NCBI GenBank assembly: GCA_035292785.1
Contig: DATDPK010000062.1
Span: 1 to 25,986, forward strand
Length of the DNA stretch: 25,986 bases
Direction of reading: 5' to 3'
DNA from: CABMGU01 sp035292785
Lineage (GTDB): Archaea > Nanobdellota > Nanobdellia > Woesearchaeales > ARS49
Shown here: positions 20,842 through 25,986 of the stretch, one piece after another
How positions within the stretch are numbered: position 1 is the stretch's first letter
Layout: each line of letters begins with the position of its first letter
Notes under the pieces: generated by a model
The model's input: only the letters and a program-made list of their open reading frames with translations
The model's database searches: none
What the model was told of the DNA's origin: nothing
Made by a program: the position numbers and the translations under genes

Positions 20842-20849
20842 TTTATAAG
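20842..20849 (+). promoter_or_regulatory. TATA box of the small secreted Cys protein gene
   Basis: TTTATAAG starts 3 bp after the trxB stop and is centred about 28 bp before ATG 20874. No Shine-Dalgarno sequence is present. Confidence 0.6.
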
Positions 20850-20873
20850 CGCTCTTTCTTTTAATTATCAAAA

Positions 20874-21128
20874 ATGAGGTTGTTTCACTTGTTTGAAATT
20901 ATTGCAGTTCTTGCTTTAGTTTTATTCTTGTTTGCTTCTGCTGAGGGCGGAAGCGGGGAAAGCCGTCAGTGTTTCTTTGTCGGTTACTGCGAGTTTGATG
21001 AGAATGGTGTTGGTTATCGTTATTACCAGTGCACCGGTGCTTTTGCTGGTTACAGCAATTGGCGTGTTGATAATCGTTGCCAGATGCCTGGCTGGAAGCC
21101 TAGAATTCCTCTTGAGTCAGTTCCTTAA
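20874..21128 (+). CDS. Small secreted protein with four cysteines
   Basis: This 84-residue protein has a signal peptide (about 1-23, hydrophobic core IIAVLALVLFLFASA) and a 60-residue mature part. The mature part contains four Cys, in QCFFVGYCEF, YQCTG and RCQMPGW, enough for two disulfides. It also has many aromatic and Gly residues (GVGYRYYQ, GYSNWRVDN). No family is recognised. It has its own TATA box right after trxB. The last 29 bp overlap the convergent aIF-1A gene, which is normal for this compact genome. An adhesive or cell-surface role is a guess. Confidence 0.65.
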   Translation: MRLFHLFEIIAVLALVLFLFASAEGGSGESRQCFFVGYCEFDENGVGYRYYQCTGAFAGYSNWRVDNRCQMPGWKPRIPLESVP

Positions 21129-21441
21129 GTATTCCTTTTCTGCGCAAGTGTTCTACTTGTATTGGCTTGTATTTGTAGATTACGTCTCCTTTTTTATCTC
21201 CGCCAAGCTCCCACGGTTCTATCAGAAGTACGTCTCCTTCCCTGACCCATAGTTTTCTCTTTAATCTTCCTGGTATTTTGCATATTCGCATTCTTCCGTC
21301 CATGCATCTTACTTTCATTCTGCTTCCGCCCACTCTTTGCTCGCAGAGTCCTAGAACTTGATTGCCTCTCGGTAGAGGCGTTCTTCTTATTTCTTCTTCC
21401 TGCTGCTGGTGTTGCTGTGCGAGTTCTTCTTTCTTGCTCAT
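21100..21441 (-). CDS. Translation initiation factor aIF-1A
   Basis: This 113-residue protein is the archaeal homologue of eIF1A. It sits in the A site of the small ribosomal subunit and helps initiator tRNA and start-codon selection. The OB-fold core is clear: RTPLPRGNQVLGLCEQRVG, MKVRCMDGRMRICKIPGRLK, LWVREGDVLLIEPWEL and GDVIYKY. The N-terminal tail is Gln/Glu-rich (MSKKEELAQQHQQQEEEIRR), the C-terminal tail is short, and the length is normal. It is preceded by its own TATA box and appears leaderless. It is the clearest archaeal (non-bacterial) marker in the window. Confidence 0.95.
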   Translation of the reverse strand: MSKKEELAQQHQQQEEEIRRTPLPRGNQVLGLCEQRVGGSRMKVRCMDGRMRICKIPGRLKRKLWVREGDVLLIEPWELGGDKKGDVIYKYKPIQVEHLRRKGILKELTQEEF

Positions 21442-21465
21442 TTATCTCGTTTTAGAAGGGGGGTG

Positions 21466-21473
21466 TTTATAAG
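21466..21473 (-). promoter_or_regulatory. TATA box of the aIF-1A gene
   Basis: CTTATAAA on the minus strand lies 25-32 bp before ATG 21441. The leader has no clear Shine-Dalgarno sequence next to the ATG, so a leaderless or near-leaderless transcript is expected. Confidence 0.6.
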
Positions 21474-21478
21474 GCTTT

Positions 21479-22297
21479 TTATTTCAATGATATTGTATGT
21501 AGCGTGGATATTTTTGTCAATCGCTTAACCATCGCCTTGCACGCTTGCTTGTATGCTTGTTTGTGGTTTGAAAACTTTTCTTTTGCGCTTAAGAATAATT
21601 CTTTTGTCTGGTGTTTTTTGTGTCCGAGTATGAATTTTCCGTAGTTTAGCCCGAGTTTTATCTTGTCAACAAGGCTTACTGGCGTTCTTTCTTTAAGTTC
21701 TTCCTGCAAAAACAAAAACTTTGCATACAACGCTGCTGAGCTGTCTTGCGACAGGTATTGTGATAGGTCAAAGTCCCTGAAAGCGTGCAGTGCTTTCATT
21801 ACTTGGTCTTTGTCTGCTTCGAAGAACATTGCCAGATGGTATGCTATTTTGTGTGCGTGCTTGTGCGACAGCTTTTTCTTGATGCCTTCTGAGATTTTGA
21901 TTAGCTCTGGCTCTTTTTCCAAGACTGTGCAGTTTACTGTGTGGTCGATTAGGTAGTGTGCTGCGAGCGCGACTTTTTCTGTGCTGAATTCGTATTGTTC
22001 CAATAATTCTTTTGCTTTTGGAAGCTGTGGGTTTACGAATTGTGTGTCTATCACCCTGTCCAGTTCTTCGTGCATTATCATTCCTATTGCTAACGGCGCG
22101 TATTTTGGCTCTGTTTTCAATAGGTGTTGTAGGAATTCTTCTGCTCTGCCGTGTACTCTTTTCAGTATTCCGAACTCTTCAAGGTCAACTATTACGCTTC
22201 CTATCGCAACTAAGGCAAAATTAAAGCTTTTTTTGCGTAGCTTGAAGTGTTCAAACAACTTCTTGCAACTGTCCACGTGTAATGCGAATGCTGGCAT
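21479..22297 (-). CDS. Possible zinc-dependent phospholipase C/nuclease-fold protein
   Basis: This 272-residue, mainly helical soluble protein has no signal peptide. Spaced acidic and His residues recall Zn-dependent phospholipase C-like proteins: VIVDLEEFG (residues 36-44), RVHGRAEEFLQHLL (47-60), IGMIMHEELDRVID (71-84), and AAHYLIDHTVNC (112-123) with its H-x3-DH. The second half is basic and rich in Lys, His and Gln (GHKKHQTKELFL, HKQAYKQACKAMVKRLTK) and has no recognised motif. I am confident that this is a real gene because of codon use and its promoter, less so of the family. It is transcribed away from the exonuclease gene, sharing a 66-bp promoter region. Confidence 0.6.
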   Translation of the reverse strand: MPAFALHVDSCKKLFEHFKLRKKSFNFALVAIGSVIVDLEEFGILKRVHGRAEEFLQHLLKTEPKYAPLAIGMIMHEELDRVIDTQFVNPQLPKAKELLEQYEFSTEKVALAAHYLIDHTVNCTVLEKEPELIKISEGIKKKLSHKHAHKIAYHLAMFFEADKDQVMKALHAFRDFDLSQYLSQDSSAALYAKFLFLQEELKERTPVSLVDKIKLGLNYGKFILGHKKHQTKELFLSAKEKFSNHKQAYKQACKAMVKRLTKISTLHTISLK

Positions 22298-22305
22298 ATC
22301 TCACT

Positions 22306-22340
22306 GCTCACTGGACATCGACGTGAGTGAGCTTTATAAG
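22306..22340. promoter_or_regulatory. Divergent promoter with near-palindromic TATA box and inverted repeat
   Basis: The 66-bp gap between two divergent genes holds TTTATAAG (22333-22340), inside GCTTTATAAGC, which reads almost the same on both strands. It is centred about 27 bp before ATG 22364 on the plus strand, so that gene is probably leaderless. Next to it GCTCACT (22306-22312) and AGTGAGC (22326-22332) form a perfect 7-bp inverted repeat with a 13-bp spacer, a candidate operator. Confidence 0.5.
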
Positions 22341-22363
22341 CGTTGTGAATTCTTTGATTTTTT

Positions 22364-23107
22364 ATGCTCAGAGAAAGTTTTGTCCTGCTTCCAAACGTTA
22401 GACGTCGTACTGAGCTCAAGTTTTGGCAGCAGGGTGTTGGTTCTTGGGACTCTTTTCTCAGTAAGGAAAACGTGAAAGGCGTCAGCAATGCCAGAAAAAC
22501 TCATTTTGATTGGTGTTTGCAAAATGCTAAACACCATTTGCGTGATAATAATGCCGAATTTTTCGCTAAAGTTATGCCTTTTTCTGACCAGTGGCGGTTG
22601 TACAACCAGTTTAAGGACGAGGCAGTCTATCTTGACATAGAAACTAATGGTTATTACAGTGGCATTACTGTTGTTGGTTTGTGCGATGGCATTGAAACAA
22701 AAACTTTTGTCAGAGGTTTTAATCTTGACAAGCATTTGCTGGAAAAGGAATTAGCAAAATACAAGTTAATCGTGACTTTTAACGGCGCGAGTTTTGATTT
22801 GCCTGTTATTAAGCGTTTTTTCAACATTCATCTGGACATTCCTCACGTTGATTTGCGTTTTGTCTGCCAGAAAGTTGGTCTTGTTGGCGGTTTGAAGGCG
22901 ATTGAGAAAACATTAAACATCAAGCGCCGTCCTGAAGTCGAGGGTATTTCTGGCGAGGATGCTGTTTATTTGTGGGAGATGTGGAAAAGTACTGGTGACA
23001 GGGATTATCTGGACAAGCTTGTCTGGTATAATGAGGAAGACGTGTTGAATTTGCGCCCTTTGGCTGAGAAGGTTATTCCGGTTTTATGGCGTAATTTGCG
23101 GAATTGA
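22364..23107 (+). CDS. RNase H-fold 3'-5' exonuclease, YprB-like
   Basis: This 247-residue protein carries a DEDD-type exonuclease domain (about 85-245) like the YprB/RNase_H_2 family. Acidic metal ligands are D91 and E93 in VYLDIETNG, D145 in VTFNGASFDLPVI, HVDLR (H161, D163) and D226 in YNEEDVLNL. The region LKAIEKTLNIKR is the usual helix before the final motif. The N-terminal 75 residues (LRESFVLLPNVRRRTELKFW) are shared by archaeal members and probably bind nucleic acid. No helicase, polymerase or TPR part is fused. Such proteins degrade DNA or RNA from the 3' end; the actual substrate is unknown. The 3' end overlaps the convergent small membrane gene by 24 bp. Confidence 0.85.
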   Translation: MLRESFVLLPNVRRRTELKFWQQGVGSWDSFLSKENVKGVSNARKTHFDWCLQNAKHHLRDNNAEFFAKVMPFSDQWRLYNQFKDEAVYLDIETNGYYSGITVVGLCDGIETKTFVRGFNLDKHLLEKELAKYKLIVTFNGASFDLPVIKRFFNIHLDIPHVDLRFVCQKVGLVGGLKAIEKTLNIKRRPEVEGISGEDAVYLWEMWKSTGDRDYLDKLVWYNEEDVLNLRPLAEKVIPVLWRNLRN

Positions 23108-23326
23108 AATATTTTGAACTGTCTCATTTACAGTGCTTACAACGCTTCCCATTGTCGGCCCTATGCCGATTAAATCTGTGCCTGTCATAAGCGAAATCAG
23201 AAGTCCTGCTGCGATTACGAACAGTGCTAATGATACAACTGTTCTTACCAAGCCAACAAGAAAGTGCAGTGCCATTACTGCCAGTGCGATTATTCCGATG
23301 ATTAATATTATTGTGAATAAGCCCAT
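23084..23326 (-). CDS. Small two-helix membrane protein
   Basis: This 80-residue protein has two closely spaced hydrophobic helices (about 3-20 and 25-47) and a C-terminal extracellular-type tail rich in Gly, Thr, Val and Pro (GTDLIGIGPTMGSVVSTVNE, then NISIPQITP). No family is recognised. The start is ATG 23326, with an upstream A/T box on the minus strand (23349-23356). It overlaps the exonuclease gene by 24 bp at the 3' end (convergent). Small helical-hairpin proteins of this kind are common in DPANN genomes and usually remain unnamed. Confidence 0.65.
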   Translation of the reverse strand: MGLFTIILIIGIIALAVMALHFLVGLVRTVVSLALFVIAAGLLISLMTGTDLIGIGPTMGSVVSTVNETVQNISIPQITP

Positions 23327-23348
23327 AAGCTTGTTTATGTTTCTCGAC

Positions 23349-23356
23349 TATTTAAT
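23349..23356 (-). promoter_or_regulatory. A/T box of the two-helix membrane protein gene
   Basis: ATTAAATA on the minus strand is centred about 26 bp before ATG 23326. It lies in the 77-bp divergent gap shared with the Dph2-like gene. Confidence 0.4.
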
Positions 23357-23373
23357 TGTTTCTGGCAGTAAGC

Positions 23374-23381
23374 TTTTTAAA
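23374..23381 (+). promoter_or_regulatory. TATA-like box of the Dph2-like gene
   Basis: TTTTTAAA is centred about 26 bp before ATG 23404, and no Shine-Dalgarno sequence precedes the ATG. The spacing supports 23404 as the true start rather than a Met at 23356. Confidence 0.45.
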
Positions 23382-23403
23382 CGTCCTTTATGACTTTTAT
23401 CGT

Positions 23404-24102
23404 ATGAAATTGATGCACGTTCACGCTAAAAGCAATATTGATGTTAGATTGCCTGAGTCTAAATTAAAAAAATTGCCTAACTTGCGTTGGGGCATTATTA
23501 CCACAATTCAGCATCAGCACAAGATTAATGATGTAATAGAACAATTAAAAACCGCAGTTCTTGGCGGCCAGGTTCTTGGTTGCAATGCTTCTGAGGCTGA
23601 GAAGATTAAGGATAAGGTTGATGCTTGGTTGTTTGTCGGCAGTGGAGAGTTTCATCCTGTTCAGGTTGCTTTGAAGACTGGCCAGGATGTCTGGCTTTGG
23701 AATCCTTCTTCGCAGGAATTGGGAGAGCTTGACAAGAGCCGTGTTGAGTCTTGGAGAAAGCGCAAGCAGGGGCAGCTGAATAAGTTCCTGCACGCAAAGC
23801 GTGTTGGCGTTATTGTTACGACAAAGATTGGGCAGAAGAATCTGGTGCGCGCTTTGGAGCTTACTAAAAAGAAGGACAAGGAGTATTTTATTTTCGCCTG
23901 CGATGAATTGGATATGGCTCAGTTTGAGAATTTTCCTTTCATCGACTTCTGGGTTAATACTGCCTGCCCGAGGATTACTGACCAGGCAACAAATATGCTT
24001 AACATTGATGACTTGATTGATGCTGATTTGTTAAAATTGGAAAAAGAGCCTATGGCTTATGAAGTTCCTATTTGGATGGGCAAGATGGGGTTGAAGAAGT
24101 GA
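23404..24102 (+). CDS. Short Dph2-like protein (diphthamide synthesis family, first domain missing)
   Basis: This 232-residue protein matches domains 2 and 3 of Dph2, the radical-SAM-like [4Fe-4S] enzyme that puts an aminocarboxypropyl group on a His of elongation factor 2. Matches are TTIQHQHKINDVIEQL, GGQVLGC60NAS, FVGSGEFHPVQVAL, GVIVTTKIGQKN and VNTAC188PRITD. The full-length archaeal enzyme has about 330-340 residues and binds its cluster with one Cys from each of three domains. Here the N-terminal domain is replaced by about 28 residues (MKLMHVHAKSNIDVRLPESK) without Cys. So only two of three ligands are visible. The start at ATG 23404 fits a TATA box; the longer frame to 23356 also has no Cys. 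It overlaps the following gene by 4 bp (GTGA). Confidence 0.8.
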   Translation: MKLMHVHAKSNIDVRLPESKLKKLPNLRWGIITTIQHQHKINDVIEQLKTAVLGGQVLGCNASEAEKIKDKVDAWLFVGSGEFHPVQVALKTGQDVWLWNPSSQELGELDKSRVESWRKRKQGQLNKFLHAKRVGVIVTTKIGQKNLVRALELTKKKDKEYFIFACDELDMAQFENFPFIDFWVNTACPRITDQATNMLNIDDLIDADLLKLEKEPMAYEVPIWMGKMGLKK

Positions 24103-24494
24103 AGAGGCTGTTATTGCTTTTTTTATTATTGTCTTGTACTTCTCCAAAAATAATTTTTGATAACGGCGCTGAGTTCTCTGTTGAGTATGCCAGAACTCCT
24201 GAAGAGCATATGCAGGGCTTGATGTTCCGTTCTTCTATGCCTGAAAATCACGGTATGTTGTTCATTTTTACTGATAAAGAACCTCTTACGTTTTGGATGA
24301 AGAATACTTTTATTCCTTTGGATATGGTTTTTCTTGATGAAAATATGGCGGTGGTCGAGGTTAAGTCCAATATTCCGCCCTGCAGTATGGAGCCTTGCCC
24401 GACTTATACTTCAATGCCCGCACAATATGTTTTTGAGATTAATGCCGGCCTTGCAGAGAAGAACAACATTGTTGTCGGCTCCAGAATCACGTGA
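24099..24494 (+). CDS. DUF192 lipoprotein
   Basis: This 131-residue protein starts at GTG 24099, which overlaps the Dph2-like stop as GTGA. That start gives a compact signal peptide with a lipobox (LFLLLSC), so the protein is probably membrane-anchored outside the cell. An upstream in-frame ATG at 24072 would lie inside the Dph2-like gene. The DUF192 domain fills the rest: ARTPEEHMQGLMFRSSMPEN, HGMLFIF, LTFWMKNTFIPLDMVFLD, VKSNIPPC and a final NIVVGSRI. It is a small beta-barrel family of unknown biochemical role, common in bacteria and archaea. Two Cys in PPCSMEPCPTY could pair. The 3' end overlaps the convergent sppA gene by 8 bp. Confidence 0.88.
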   Translation: MKRLLLLFLLLSCTSPKIIFDNGAEFSVEYARTPEEHMQGLMFRSSMPENHGMLFIFTDKEPLTFWMKNTFIPLDMVFLDENMAVVEVKSNIPPCSMEPCPTYTSMPAQYVFEINAGLAEKNNIVVGSRIT

Positions 24495-25437
24495 ATGATA
24501 TTTCTGTTTCTGTCGTGAATACGCTTCCTATTCCCTGCCCTACGTAAAAGAAATTCTCGGCAGTTAGTTTTGACAGTTTTTCAAAGATTGTTTTCTCTGA
24601 TTTGTACGTTACTGTTTTTGCTGTTATGCCTAAAGTGTTTTCCAAATACTTCAGCGCTTCCTCTTTTCCGCCAAATTCGTCTATTAATTTCAGTTCTTTT
24701 GCCTCGCTTCCTAAATAGATGAATCCTGTTGCAAGCGGTCTAACATATTCTTCAGGCAGCCCTCTGTTTTCAGCAACTGCCTTGATGAATTCTGAATGTA
24801 ATTTGTCAAGCACGTTTTGGTATAATGCCTGTTCTTCTGGCATCATTGTCCTGAATGGCGTTCCTGTGTCTTTGTATTTTCCTGCAACAAGCCTTCTGTA
24901 AGTAACGTTGTAGTCTGTCAGTAATCCTGCAAATTCAAGGCTGCTGGCTTTGACTCCTATGCTTCCTGTGACGCTCATCCTGTTTGCGAATATTCTGTCT
25001 GCTGCTGTTGCTATCCAGTATGCTCCTGAAGCGCCTGTCTCACGTATTACTGCAATGGTTGTCTTGTTCGTGTTTTTTATCGCGCTTGCTATTTCATCTG
25101 TTGCTACAGGATGTCCTCCTGGGCTGTTAATCTCGAATAATATTGCTTTAATCTCTTTTTTCTCGTCTGCTTTTTTTATCAGGTCAACTATGTCTTTGGA
25201 TGAAACAGAGCTTGTGAATGTTTGGTCTTCGCCGTCTGTTGTTATCAGCCCTGTTATTGGTATTACTGCAACGTTTCCAATTTCTATGCTCTCAGGAGTT
25301 ATGAAAAATCCTACAAAGCTTATCAGTATGAGAAGAAAGAATATCCACAATAGTATGCTTATTCCTGTGCTTACTATTCTCCAGGTTATTGCAAGAAAGT
25401 TTGTTCCTATCCACTCTTTTTTTGGCATTTTTTTCAT
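24487..25437 (-). CDS. sppA: Signal peptide peptidase SppA-like serine protease
   Basis: This 316-residue, single-pass membrane protein belongs to family S49, which cuts leftover signal peptides and other membrane-bound peptides. A transmembrane helix at about 20-47 precedes the extracellular catalytic domain. Catalytic Ser138 lies in TGASGAYWIATAADRIFAN and the likely Lys partner is K189 in AGKYKDTGTP. INSPGGHP (104-111) is the substrate-binding strand-turn. The start is ATG 25437, 2 bp after the upstream stop; the in-frame Met at 25491 would lie inside the neighbouring gene. Length matches the short single-domain archaeal and Bacillus form. It probably shares a transcript with the methyltransferase-like gene upstream. 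Confidence 0.92.
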   Translation of the reverse strand: MKKMPKKEWIGTNFLAITWRIVSTGISILLWIFFLLILISFVGFFITPESIEIGNVAVIPITGLITTDGEDQTFTSSVSSKDIVDLIKKADEKKEIKAILFEINSPGGHPVATDEIASAIKNTNKTTIAVIRETGASGAYWIATAADRIFANRMSVTGSIGVKASSLEFAGLLTDYNVTYRRLVAGKYKDTGTPFRTMMPEEQALYQNVLDKLHSEFIKAVAENRGLPEEYVRPLATGFIYLGSEAKELKLIDEFGGKEEALKYLENTLGITAKTVTYKSEKTIFEKLSKLTAENFFYVGQGIGSVFTTETEISFT

Positions 25438-25439
25438 AG

Positions 25440-25986
25440 TCAGAATATTCCTGGTATTAATCTTTTTGTTTCGCTTTTGTATGCAAGCCATCTGTCGCTG
25501 TATTCGTCAAGCATTTTTTGTTCTTCCTGGCTTATTCTGTAAATTAGTGCTGGCAGGAATATTGTTATCAGGACAATTGTTCCCCACATGCTTTGGAGTG
25601 CAATTCCTAATCCGAGCATCATTAGTAAGAGTGCGCTTTTGCTCGGGTATCTTATTTTTCTGTATAGTCCTATTTGTGCTGCTGTGAACCCTTCTTTCAT
25701 TGCTTCCTGCAGTGTTCTTTGCTCGGCGAGGTTTCTGCGTGCAAATAAGTGTAAAAGTCCTCCTAAGAAAAATATCAATATGCCTATCCAAGCATACCAG
25801 GTTGCTTCTGGTTTTTTGCTGATGTAATTTGAAATCATCACGCCGATTGTTATCAATCCTATTATTAACGTCAGCCAGTTGCTTTCGTTATTTGTTGGTG
25901 TTGCTGTCCTGAAGATTGTTATTCTCTTGATTCTTTTGCCCAGCAAGGCAATGGCAATTATGAGTAGAAATATTATGACCGCTATC
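25440..25986 (-). CDS. Isoprenylcysteine/phospholipid methyltransferase-like membrane protein (5' truncated by window edge)
   Basis: The frame is open to the right edge of the window (reading I-A-V-I-I-F-L-L-I-I-A-I-A before the first candidate TTG at 25946), so the N-terminus is missing. The visible 181 residues hold several hydrophobic helices and end in the conserved ICMT/PEMT C-terminal region: GLYRKIRYPSKSALLLMMLG, LITIFLPALIYRISQEEQKM and SDRWLAYKSETKRLIPGIF. The RYPS and E-E-x-x-L elements correspond to the family's RHP and EExxL, which bind S-adenosylmethionine and the methyl acceptor. The substrate could be a lipid or a lipid-modified protein; sequence does not tell. It lies 2 bp upstream of sppA on the same strand. 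Confidence 0.75.
   Translation of the reverse strand, partial: IAVIIFLLIIAIALLGKRIKRITIFRTATPTNNESNWLTLIIGLITIGVMISNYISKKPEATWYAWIGILIFFLGGLLHLFARRNLAEQRTLQEAMKEGFTAAQIGLYRKIRYPSKSALLLMMLGLGIALQSMWGTIVLITIFLPALIYRISQEEQKMLDEYSDRWLAYKSETKRLIPGIF

Noticed and set aside
24950..25687. Plus-strand hydrophobic frame of 245 codons opposite sppA and the methyltransferase-like gene
   Set aside because: Both minus-strand genes are recognisable families; the hydrophobic look comes from the T-rich plus strand.

Overview
The window reads as archaeal chromosome, most likely from a DPANN-type lineage close to Woesearchaeota or Pacearchaeota; that placement is my inference. The archaeal evidence is direct: an aIF-1A gene, a Dph2-family protein, Lrp/AsnC and winged-helix regulators, MJ1611-like GH57 and GT4 polysaccharide enzymes, and A/T-rich TATA boxes about 25-30 bp upstream of start codons, many of which look leaderless. 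Genes are densely packed. No gap exceeds about 170 bp, neighbours often overlap by ATGA, and I see no rRNA, tRNA, IS element or CRISPR array.

Left part (1-5221, mainly + strand): the 3' end of a glycogen debranching enzyme, a membrane-anchored ArsR-like regulator, two overlapping lipoprotein genes (SIMPL domain; Cys-rich repeats), a membrane fatty-acid desaturase with all its His boxes, a small antisense ORF, and a tandem pair of secreted proteins that look like the extracytoplasmic RskA domain.

Centre (5228-13699, - strand): one long operon of twelve genes. In transcription order these are a small winged-helix protein, GT4 glycogen-synthase-like enzyme, GH57 alpha-amylase-like enzyme, two proteins carrying the same small domain (DUF5752-like; one tail-anchored in the membrane), PfkB sugar kinase, class II fructose-bisphosphate aldolase, RpiB, ribulose-phosphate epimerase, two half-size transketolase subunits, and a 39-residue Cys-rich protein. 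It joins storage-polysaccharide turnover to lower glycolysis and the non-oxidative pentose phosphate pathway. The DUF5752-like domain recurs a third time, fused to the C-terminus of the second transketolase subunit. Both transketolase subunits lack residues and loops normally needed for thiamine diphosphate chemistry. Upstream of the operon TATA box lies a 22-bp-phased array of GCTTAT-type sites.

Right part (13870-25986): a four-CBS protein and an Lrp regulator (- strand); an oppositely oriented TPR protein plus C39-like cysteine peptidase in an A-rich island that breaks the local strand composition; a type IIA Ca2+ P-type ATPase; a four-helix membrane protein; thioredoxin reductase; a small secreted Cys protein; aIF-1A; a possible phospholipase-C-fold hydrolase; a YprB-type 3'-5' exonuclease; a short two-domain Dph2-like protein followed by a DUF192 lipoprotein; SppA; and an isoprenylcysteine-methyltransferase-like membrane enzyme running off the window.

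The best candidates for something undescribed are the polysaccharide/sugar-phosphate operon with its repeated DUF5752-like domain and degenerate transketolase pair, and the TPR plus C39-like pair.
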